Source: Acidobacteriota bacterium (GTDB lineage Bacteria; Acidobacteriota; Blastocatellia; Pyrinomonadales; Pyrinomonadaceae). From it: a stretch of DNA of 6,636 nt. A program made the position numbers and the translations under genes. The stretch is taken from positions 1-6,636 of the forward strand of contig JACCVS010000759.1 in the NCBI GenBank assembly GCA_013698055.1, read 5' to 3'. Of the stretch, positions 1 through 5,314 are shown one piece after another. Each line of letters begins with the position of its first letter. Position 1 is the stretch's first letter. The notes below the pieces were generated by a model. It did no database searches. It was not told the DNA's origin and saw nothing but the letters and a program-made list of their open reading frames with translations.

Positions 1-554
1 GGCAACTCCAACTGCTCCGGGCTGATTTCCCCGACGTAGCCGAGGACGTGCGCGAGCTTGCCATCTAAAGGATAACGACGCTGCGGTTGCAGTTCGACGC
101 GTAGCTCGGGGAATTCCAGGACATGCGCGTCCACCCAGGCGATGTCTGCCTGAGTCGCGTTCTCCTTAATGGTAAAGGACTCGAAGGCTGGTTGAGATTT
201 GAGCTGCTCAAAGCGCACGCTCAAATCTTCGACGGCAACATTGAGACCTTGCGCATAGGGCTTGACGAGCTTATCGAATTCTTTGCCCTTGATGTCTTCG
301 CGCGAGAGGATGACGTTGTAAGTGGGGCGCGAGTCAACGAGCAAATTGCTGTTGCGGTCGAAGATGACACCGCGCGGCGCAGGAATCGGCAGCAGGCGGA
401 TGCGCTGGTTCTCGGCGCGCTCGGCGTAATACGAGCCTTTGACGATTTGTAAGTAATAGAGCCTGACGCCCAGCGCCGTAATCATCAACACGGCGAGAAT
501 CTGGATGACACGCAGGCGCGCTCGCAGGTTTTGGGAATCGTCCTCGAATTTCAT
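1..554 (-). CDS. mrdA: Penicillin-binding protein 2 (elongation-specific transpeptidase), N-terminal part only
   Basis: This is the 5' end of the PBP2 gene; the reading frame is open from the ATG at 554 to the window edge (184 full codons). PBP2 is the class B transpeptidase that cross-links new side-wall peptidoglycan in the Rod complex. Visible parts are a short cytoplasmic tail (residues 1-16), one membrane anchor (about 17-36), and the N-terminal non-catalytic domain. That domain carries the family signatures ENQRIRLLPIPAPRGVIFDR (48-67) and RRYPLDGKLAHVLGYVG (159-175), which match E. coli PBP2 well. The catalytic SxxK, SxN and KTG motifs lie outside the window. The gene follows mreD after 84 bp that are almost filled by a heptad-repeat element, whose arm ends only about four bases before the ATG; no Shine-Dalgarno sequence is visible. 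FtsI is the alternative class B enzyme, but the mreBCD context and the PIPAPRG form favour PBP2. Confidence 0.93.
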   Translation of the reverse strand, partial: MKFEDDSQNLRARLRVIQILAVLMITALGVRLYYLQIVKGSYYAERAENQRIRLLPIPAPRGVIFDRNSNLLVDSRPTYNVILSREDIKGKEFDKLVKPYAQGLNVAVEDLSVRFEQLKSQPAFESFTIKENATQADIAWVDAHVLEFPELRVELQPQRRYPLDGKLAHVLGYVGEISPEQLEL

Positions 555-558
555 AAAG

Positions 559-634
559 CAGTGATGGGTGATAAGTGATGGGTGATGGGATAAGAGCTTC
601 TGCTTATCACTTATCACCTATTACTTATCACTGG
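559..634. repeat. Heptad-repeat inverted element between mreD and mrdA (word GTGATRR)
   Basis: The left arm holds four tandem heptads at 561-588 (GTGATGG, GTGATAA, GTGATGG, GTGATGG). The right arm holds four on the opposite strand at 604-631 (GTGATAA-type, one copy GTAATAG). The centre includes a 6-bp stem, GATAAG 589-594 with CTTATC 603-608. In register, 20 of 28 arm positions pair; seven of the eight others are G-T wobbles on the plus strand and would be A-C mismatches in the minus-strand mRNA. The outer edges read CAGT (559-562) and ACTG (630-633). The element fills nearly the whole gap from five bases after the mreD stop to four bases before the mrdA start. Confidence 0.85.
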
Positions 635-638
635 CTTT

Positions 639-1184
639 TCATCTTCTTTTCCCCAGTTTCACAATGCCGCGCCGCGCGACGCGACGGCGAAAGGCTAGTT
701 GGCGGCGTTGGCTGGCACGCTCGCTGAAGACCAAATCGAGCAGATAGAGGAGGATCGTCCCCGCCGCAGCCGTCCCGATGAGCTTGAAAGAAGCCTGCTC
801 GACAAATCCAATGTTTGACGGCTGCCCGAGCATTCGGTGGAGCAGAACGTAAACCCCATCATCAAGGAGCGATGCGCCAGCCAGAACGGGGATTCGTGCC
901 AGCGGGTTGTCGAGATTGATGCGCGTGGCGAGGCTGACAATCAGAAACGCCACTAAGGTCTTGGAAAAACCGCCCGCGCCCAGCAAACCTCCGCTCAGAG
1001 CGTCCGTTGCCAGCCCGGCAATCGCGCCGACAAACAACGCCTGCAAGGCATCGCGCTGCAACGCAACATAGACTACCACAATCAGCGGCAGGTCAACGTA
1101 AACAATTAGAGGCCAGACGGCGGGCAGCGATGTTTGCAGAATCACTGCAACCGCCAGCACTAGCGCGATTTTCAGTTGACGCAT
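639..1184 (-). CDS. mreD: Rod shape-determining membrane protein MreD
   Basis: MreD is the small polytopic inner-membrane subunit of the elongasome that works with MreC to regulate PBP2-RodA. The 181 residues are within the usual family length. Hydrophobic segments appear at about 5-21, 23-42, 46-68, 74-86, 96-116 and 133-153. The conserved centre GLATDALSGGLLGAGGFSKT (57-76) matches the family pattern of an Asp and spaced glycines between membrane helices. The C-terminus (157-181) is very Arg/Lys-rich and should be cytoplasmic. The ATG at 1184 is the natural start, but the region in front of it is repeat-derived and has no Shine-Dalgarno sequence. The gene lies between mreC and mrdA, separated from each by a heptad-repeat element (99 and 84 bp). 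The identification rests on position plus the central motif, since MreD sequences are poorly conserved overall. Confidence 0.93.
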   Translation of the reverse strand: MRQLKIALVLAVAVILQTSLPAVWPLIVYVDLPLIVVVYVALQRDALQALFVGAIAGLATDALSGGLLGAGGFSKTLVAFLIVSLATRINLDNPLARIPVLAGASLLDDGVYVLLHRMLGQPSNIGFVEQASFKLIGTAAAGTILLYLLDLVFSERASQRRQLAFRRRVARRGIVKLGKRR

Positions 1185-1190
1185 GACAAA

Positions 1191-1288
1191 CAGTAGGCAG
1201 AAGGCAGTAGGCAGTAGGCAGTTAAATACAAAAGATCAGTGTTCATTTCTATGGTTTTCTGCCAACTGCTTACCGCCTACTGCCTACT
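1191..1288. repeat. Heptad-repeat inverted element between mreC and mreD (word AGTAGGC)
   Basis: The left arm holds AGTAGGC at 1192-1198, 1206-1212 and 1213-1219, a variant AGAAGGC at 1199-1205, then AGTT. The right arm holds GCCTACT at 1275-1281 and 1282-1288 with variants GCTTACC (1268-1274) and GCCAACT (1261-1267). Segments 1206-1223 and 1264-1281 pair at 16 of 18 positions across a 40-base AT-rich centre. The last right-arm heptad contains the mreC stop codon. The left arm begins six bases from the mreD ATG, so the element occupies the whole mreC-mreD junction. Confidence 0.85.
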
Positions 1289-2183
1289 TTTCTTTCTTCT
1301 CCACATTCGGCAGCACGTCTACGGGCGCGGGCGTCGGCGGCGGATGATAGATCAGAACCGCCACTTCTCCGAGCGCATTCAGCCGCGCGCCGGGCTTAAT
1401 ATGGATGACGTGCGAGACGGTGGCCGATCCCTTCCTGACTTCTACCACCTGACCGACGTTTAAGCCAGGTGGGTAGATACCGTCCTGCCCTGTGGTTACT
1501 ACGTAATCGCCGGGGTTGACTTCCTCAAGACCCGGCACATGGTGCATTTCCAGCAGATCGTTATCACCAAGACCTTTGACGGAGCCGAGCGCCCTGGATT
1601 GCCCAAGCTGGCCGACGACTGCGCCGGCAGCCGACCGCTCTTCCGTGATCAGCATGACCTGCGCAGTCCACGGGCCGACTCCGATAATTCGCCCGACGAT
1701 GCCGCCCGGCGTCACGACAGGCATGTTCAGCTCAATCCCGCTGGAACTGCCGCGATTGATCGTTATTGTATCGAACCAGACCGAAGGGTTACGCGCAATG
1801 ACGCGCGCCGTCGCCATCTGGTACTCGCTCTTTTCTTTGAAGTCGAGAAGCGAGCGAAGGCGCTCGTTCTCGGCGCGCTCGGCGCGCAACTGGTAAAACT
1901 CCATCTCCATCTGCTCAAGGCGCTGTTTGAGTTGCGCGTTCTCGGCAGCGGCATTGCGGAGGTTTCCGATGTAGCCGAAAAAGCCTGAGCCTGCACCCCC
2001 GATGCCGGATGCCGCGCTCTGAAATGGCGAGAGCAGAGACTGAACCCAAACGCGAATCATGCGCTGCTTCGTCACTCCGTCGCGCGCTTCATAAGCCATC
2101 AACGCGAGATTAAAGACGAGCAACCCCACCAGCCACCACGGAGCGCGTTGTCTAATCTCTTTCTGTGAGCGTGCAACTGCCAT
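1284..2183 (-). CDS. mreC: Rod shape-determining protein MreC
   Basis: MreC is a bitopic periplasmic protein that binds and activates PBP2 and links MreB filaments to the wall synthase. From the ATG at 2183 it has 299 residues. They comprise a short cytoplasmic tail, a membrane helix (about 16-32), a coiled coil rich in Glu/Gln/Leu (about 74-115), and the two beta-barrel lobes (about 122-280). The lobes carry typical patterns such as ARVIARNPSVWFDTITINRG (126-145), MPVVTPGGIVGRI (154-166) and PGDYVVTTGQDGIYPPGL (224-241). A Pro-rich, charged tail follows (281-299). An upstream TTG at 2213 would add ten residues, but these are encoded entirely by the repeat arm, so the ATG is preferred. The TAG stop (1284-1286) lies inside the next repeat element, directly after the EKKEK tail. 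No Shine-Dalgarno sequence precedes the start. Confidence 0.95.
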   Translation of the reverse strand: MAVARSQKEIRQRAPWWLVGLLVFNLALMAYEARDGVTKQRMIRVWVQSLLSPFQSAASGIGGAGSGFFGYIGNLRNAAAENAQLKQRLEQMEMEFYQLRAERAENERLRSLLDFKEKSEYQMATARVIARNPSVWFDTITINRGSSSGIELNMPVVTPGGIVGRIIGVGPWTAQVMLITEERSAAGAVVGQLGQSRALGSVKGLGDNDLLEMHHVPGLEEVNPGDYVVTTGQDGIYPPGLNVGQVVEVRKGSATVSHVIHIKPGARLNALGEVAVLIYHPPPTPAPVDVLPNVEKKEK

Positions 2184-2188
2184 CTTAA

Positions 2189-2271
2189 AACAGTGACAAG
2201 TGACGAGTGACAAGTGACGAGTTAAAGGCTTGCTCTTGCTTGTAACTCGTCACTTGTCACTCGTCACTGTT
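2189..2271. repeat. Heptad-repeat inverted element between mreB and mreC (word GTGACRA), 26-bp perfect stem
   Basis: The left arm has four heptads at 2193-2220, alternating GTGACAA and GTGACGA, then GTTA. The right arm has three matching heptads on the other strand (2247-2267) next to TTGTAAC (2240-2246). Segments 2199-2224 and 2243-2268 are perfectly complementary over 26 bp around an 18-base centre. Both outer edges read AACAGT inward (2189-2194 and, inverted, 2266-2271), so the arms are identical except for one extra heptad on the left. The element starts three bases after the mreB stop and ends within six bases of the mreC ATG. Confidence 0.9.
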
Positions 2272-2273
2272 CT

Positions 2274-3320
2274 TCACGTTCCGCTCGTCAGGGTGTTATC
2301 CCACTTGACGCGCTTGAGGAGGTTAAAGTCGGAAAGCATCTTGCCTGTGCCGAGGACGACCGACGAGAGCGGGTCATCGGCGACGCTGACGGGCAGTCCC
2401 GTCTCGATTGAGAGCCGCTTGTCCAGATTTTTCAGCAGCGCGCCGCCGCCAGTCATCACGATGCCGCGCTCGACGATGTCCGCCGATAGCTCGGGCGGTG
2501 TGCGCTCGAGTGCCACGCGCACGGCGTTGACGATTGTCGAGACAGAATCGGAGAGGGCTTCGCGAATCTCGGAGTCGGTGATCGTGATGGTCTTCGGGAT
2601 GCCCTCGATCAGGTTGCGCCCGCGCACGTCCATTGAGAGTGTCTCGTCCAGTTGGCAGGCCGAGCCAAGCTCGATCTTGATGGCTTCGGCGGTGCGCTCA
2701 CCAATCAAAAGATTGTACTTGCGCTTGATATACTGCGTGATCGCTTCGTCCATCTCGTTGCCCGCCACGCGCACCGCGCGCGAATAGACGATGCCGGAAA
2801 GCGAGATGACTGCAATGTCTGTCGTGCCACCGCCAACGTCCACGACCATGTTGCCGTGCGGCTCCGTGATGGGAAGTCCTGCGCCGATGGCCGCCGCCAT
2901 CGCTTCTTCGACGAGATAAACTTCCGATGCTTTGGCGCGATAGGCAGAGTCTTCGACGGCGCGGCGCTCGACCTGTGTAATTTCGCTGGGGATGCCGATG
3001 ACGACGCGCGGGCTAACCCACGTCTTTCCGTTATGAGCTTTACGGATGAAGTGCTGAAGCATCTTCTCCGTCACTTCAAAGTTGGCGATGACGCCGTCTT
3101 TCATCGGGCGGATGGCGACGATGTTGCCGGGCGTTCTGCCCAGCATTTCCTTAGCGTCCCGGCCTACGGCTTCGACGGCGTTGGTGACTTTGTTGATGGC
3201 GACGATGGAAGGCTCGGAGACGACGATGCCGCGTCCCTTGGCGAAGACGAGCGTGTTGGCCGTGCCCAGATCAATCGCCAGATCGCTGGAAAAAAGACTG
3301 AAGATAGATTTAAATGCCAT
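2274..3320 (-). CDS. mreB: Rod shape-determining actin-like ATPase MreB
   Basis: MreB is the bacterial actin homologue that polymerises on the inner membrane and orients the cell-wall elongation complex. Its 348 residues fit the family. The N-terminus MAFKSIFSLFSSD resembles the amphipathic membrane-binding helix of Gram-negative MreB. Phosphate-1 loop DLAIDLGTANTLVF (13-26), the LGRTPGNI..IRPMKDGVIA block (60-79), phosphate-2 loop VVDVGGGTTDIAVIS (159-173) and adenosine motif MTGGGALLKNLD (289-300) are all intact. One deviation is Ala at residue 140 (EEAMAAAIGAG), where E. coli and B. subtilis MreB have Pro. The gene is the first of the mre operon. It is preceded by a 365-bp gap with a candidate promoter and followed by a 90-bp heptad-repeat junction before mreC. 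GGATAA, about ten bases before the ATG, is the only weak purine-rich stretch there. Confidence 0.98.
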   Translation of the reverse strand: MAFKSIFSLFSSDLAIDLGTANTLVFAKGRGIVVSEPSIVAINKVTNAVEAVGRDAKEMLGRTPGNIVAIRPMKDGVIANFEVTEKMLQHFIRKAHNGKTWVSPRVVIGIPSEITQVERRAVEDSAYRAKASEVYLVEEAMAAAIGAGLPITEPHGNMVVDVGGGTTDIAVISLSGIVYSRAVRVAGNEMDEAITQYIKRKYNLLIGERTAEAIKIELGSACQLDETLSMDVRGRNLIEGIPKTITITDSEIREALSDSVSTIVNAVRVALERTPPELSADIVERGIVMTGGGALLKNLDKRLSIETGLPVSVADDPLSSVVLGTGKMLSDFNLLKRVKWDNTLTSGT

Positions 3321-3345
3321 TCGAGTTTGTTATCCGTACCTGTCA

Positions 3346-3374
3346 ATTAAAATCGCGCTTAATCGATTTGAAAA
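3346..3374 (-). promoter_or_regulatory. Candidate promoter for the mre operon (near mreB)
   Basis: On the minus strand TTTTCA (3374-3369) and TTTAAT (3351-3346) are separated by 17 bases and resemble a -35/-10 pair. Transcription would start near 3339 and give a leader of about 19 bases before the mreB ATG. The match is partial (4/6 and 5/6 to the sigma-70 consensus). A second, 18-spaced pair, TTGCTG (3598-3593) and TTTATA (3574-3569), lies further upstream and would place the terminator-like hairpin inside the leader. Confidence 0.3.
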
Positions 3375-3401
3375 CTTGCGCCCGCCGCCCGCGTGAGAGC
3401 T

Positions 3402-3441
3402 AAAAAAACAGCCCCGACTCGGAGTGCTATCAGACAGCACT
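3402..3441 (-). terminator. Possible intrinsic terminator after the GGDEF gene
   Basis: On the minus strand a perfect 6-bp stem (AGTGCT 3423-3428 with AGCACT 3436-3441, 7-base loop) is followed by a short GC-rich stretch with a possible 3-bp CCG/CGG stem and then seven T residues (3408-3402). The T-run is 14 bases from the main stem, so the fit is imperfect. It lies about 250 bases after the GGDEF stop and just before the mreB-proximal promoter candidate, which is where a boundary between two units would be expected. Confidence 0.25.
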
Positions 3442-3685
3442 GCGAACCCATAAAGATACAACGTGAAGGCGCATTCTGGCTAACCCTGAAAGACCGATTT
3501 GGGAAACTTCGAGACGAACAAGAGCCAATGTTTTACTGGAAGCCTGACACGGCGGGGGTTATTGCTCTTATAAAAGCTCACTTAATGATTTACAGCAACT
3601 AATCGAAAATGTCTATAGTTTTTTAAGGAATATGGAGCAAAAGATTTCCGGCTGCGGAGTGTGGGGATTGGTCGTGGTGGCAAGT

Positions 3686-5218
3686 TTAGATGGAAAGCGG
3701 TTCGGCAGCGAAACGGATGCAGTTTTTGCCTGCGGCTTTGGCTTCATACATGGCGGCGTCGGCACCTGCGACTAATTGCTGTGGTGACTGTGCGTGCGCC
3801 GGAAAAGTCGCGACGCCGAAGCTGGCCGTCAGTTGCAGGAGCAGGCTTCTTCCGCCCGTGAACGTGTTTCGCTCAATCTTACGCCGCACGCGCTCCGCCA
3901 CAAATGCAGCCTGTTCAAGATTGCTCTCAGGCAGGATGACGACGAATTCATCGCCGCCATAGCGCGCCACCATGTCCGTGTCACGCACCGACGAGAGAAT
4001 GATGGTCGCCATCTCCATCAGGACGTGCGAGCCGACGAGGTGGCCGTGAACGTCGTTGACGCGCTTGAAATCATCCAGATCGAAGAAGAGCGCGGCGATA
4101 CTCGAATTGTAGCGGCGTGCGCGGCGGACTTCACTCAGCAGAAATTGCCTCAGGAAACGCGCGTTGTGCAACTTCGTCAAATCGTCGGTCTGCGAAAGGC
4201 GTTCGGCTTCGGCGATACGCAGCGAGTTGCCGAGCGCCGCCGCTATGGGCAGAGCGAGCGCGGTGAGCAGGCGCAGGCTCGTCTTCGTGAAAGAGCGCCG
4301 CCCCGCGCCGCCCTCGCGCACGCCTTCGAGCACGCCCATTACCCTCTCACCATTCATCAGTGGAACGGCCACGACGCGCCGCCCGCCCTCAGTCTTTCTG
4401 ATCGTCTCCATCGTCGAAACGGCAGAGAGCGCTGCTTTTGATTCCGAGCCTGAAAGAGACAGCGCGTTGCCGAGCAAAGCTCTTTGCCATCCGGCATCAC
4501 TAATCGAACGCTCGTTCGTAGTCAACCCGCGAACAGCCAGAGGTTCAAGAGTCGCCGCCTCGCCGCCGCTCGCTTCTGAAGTCAGATAAATCGTCCAGCG
4601 GTCGGCCTCAATCAAAGGAGCAAGCCCGGCCAGCGCAGTGTTCGCCGCGCTCACCTGATCGCTTGTCAGATGAAGCGACGCAACCAACTCGAAAGCTGCA
4701 CGCAAATCGCTCGCAGAAATCTTTTCAGGGAGAAGCAGCGGTGGCGGCAGCCAGATGCTTTCCATCACGTCTAGTGGGCGAAGCTCGCCCGTCATGCCGC
4801 GATCTTCTAATTCGCGCAGCAGGGCGGGGAGTTGCGCCGGTTCGTCTGCGATGGCGCGGAAGCCCAGACGTTTAAGCGTCGCGGTGTCCGGCGTTCGCAA
4901 AGTTGAAGCGCCGTTATCGTTGCTCGGGCGGCGACAGGCGACGAGCGGAGCATTAGGCCAGACCGCGACCGCGTGCTCAATCACCGAATAAAGCTCACGC
5001 ATGTCGGCACCGGCAATGACTTCATAAAGGACTGCGAGCGGCGGCGAAATGTCTGCACCAGCAGCTTCCGCTGACTGTTCGAATGCCGCAGGCGCTAACA
5101 TCTCTTCCTCGCGGATTCCCTCGATTAAAGCTGCCACGCCTGCCACATGCAGGACATCGGCCAGCGCCATCGCCGGAGCCTCATGGGCATTCGTTAATAA
5201 GACTACGTGCTTCATCAT
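3686..5218 (-). CDS. GGDEF diguanylate cyclase with GAF domain and degenerate receiver-like N-terminus
   Basis: The C-terminal domain (about 338-503) should make cyclic di-GMP from two GTP. The active-site GGDEF is at 421-425, the metal- and guanine-binding stretch FFDLDDFKRVND at 378-389, and the RxxD product-inhibition site (RDTD, 412-415) sits at the canonical five-residue spacing. Residues about 170-335 look like a GAF sensor domain, starting LRAAFELVASLHLTSD and ending in a helix that leads into the cyclase. Residues 1-140 resemble a CheY-like receiver in layout: a VVLLTN first strand, a late GFRAIADEPAQLPALLREL segment. They lack the acidic pocket and the phospho-accepting Asp, so they are probably a pseudo-receiver; this is inference. 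There are no membrane helices, so the protein should be cytoplasmic. Two ATGs are in tandem (5218 and 5215) and either could be the start. It lies 96 bp after the FecR-domain gene, same strand, across a heptad-repeat element. Confidence 0.95.
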   Translation of the reverse strand: MMKHVVLLTNAHEAPAMALADVLHVAGVAALIEGIREEEMLAPAAFEQSAEAAGADISPPLAVLYEVIAGADMRELYSVIEHAVAVWPNAPLVACRRPSNDNGASTLRTPDTATLKRLGFRAIADEPAQLPALLRELEDRGMTGELRPLDVMESIWLPPPLLLPEKISASDLRAAFELVASLHLTSDQVSAANTALAGLAPLIEADRWTIYLTSEASGGEAATLEPLAVRGLTTNERSISDAGWQRALLGNALSLSGSESKAALSAVSTMETIRKTEGGRRVVAVPLMNGERVMGVLEGVREGGAGRRSFTKTSLRLLTALALPIAAALGNSLRIAEAERLSQTDDLTKLHNARFLRQFLLSEVRRARRYNSSIAALFFDLDDFKRVNDVHGHLVGSHVLMEMATIILSSVRDTDMVARYGGDEFVVILPESNLEQAAFVAERVRRKIERNTFTGGRSLLLQLTASFGVATFPAHAQSPQQLVAGADAAMYEAKAAGKNCIRFAAEPLSI

Positions 5219-5230
5219 CGTGCTAAGGCC

Positions 5231-5297
5231 AGGTTCAAAGTTCAGGATTCAAAGTCCAAAGTCGAGTGGCGAGTATTGAACCTTGAACTTTGAACCT
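5231..5297. repeat. Heptad-repeat inverted element between the FecR-domain gene and the GGDEF gene (word GTTCAAR)
   Basis: The left arm runs through heptads GGTTCAA (5232-5238), AGTTCAG, GATTCAA, AGTCCAA and then drifts to AGTCGAG and TGGCGAG (to 5273). The right arm has TTGAACC (5276-5282), TTGAACT (5283-5289) and TTGAACC (5290-5296). Segments 5231-5252 and 5276-5297 pair at 20 of 22 positions around a 23-base centre. The element lies in a 96-bp gap, 17 bases after the FecR-gene stop and 12 bases before the GGDEF start. Confidence 0.85.
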
Positions 5298-5314
5298 TAA
5301 ATCCAGCGCGCCTC

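Larger units (their letters stand above)
3321..3685. other. 365-bp intergenic region between the GGDEF gene and mreB
   Basis: This is the only long gap in the window and it is visibly AT-richer than the genes. It differs from the other junctions: no heptad arrays are present. It contains a small hairpin followed by a seven-T run on the minus strand (3402-3441) and two promoter-like sequences facing mreB. A near-palindrome lies at 3564-3577 (GCTCTTATAAAAGC). A plus-strand frame from GTG 3393 to 3602 (69 codons) overlaps these signals and matches no family I recognise. The best reading is that it ends the FecR/GGDEF unit and starts the mre operon. Confidence 0.6.

Noticed and set aside
559..2271. 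The junction hairpins as ordinary rho-independent terminators
   Set aside because: They lie inside the mreBCD-mrdA operon, lack a following U-run in the mRNA direction, and have long heptad arms rather than a short GC-rich stem.
2652..3350. Long plus-strand frame (232 codons) opposite mreB
   Set aside because: It is a shadow of mreB, whose motifs are intact on the minus strand; the translation is His/Arg/Asp-rich with no recognisable domain.
3409..3460. Possible tRNA-like sequence around the small hairpin and GGGTTCG (minus strand)
   Set aside because: No acceptor stem, anticodon arm or D arm can be drawn at tRNA spacing.
3393..3602. Plus-strand 69-codon frame starting GTG in the gap before mreB
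   Set aside because: It overlaps the terminator-like hairpin, has no Shine-Dalgarno sequence or good promoter, runs against all other genes and matches no family I know. Conservation in relatives would be needed to accept it.
3794..4441. Plus-strand frame (215 codons) opposite the GGDEF gene
   Set aside because: It is antisense to clear GGDEF and GAF domain coding sequence and is compositionally typical of a high-GC shadow frame.
559..5297. A CRISPR array or classical REP/BIME elements
   Set aside because: The 7-bp units have no spacers and the four loci have different sequences; REP elements share one conserved palindrome.
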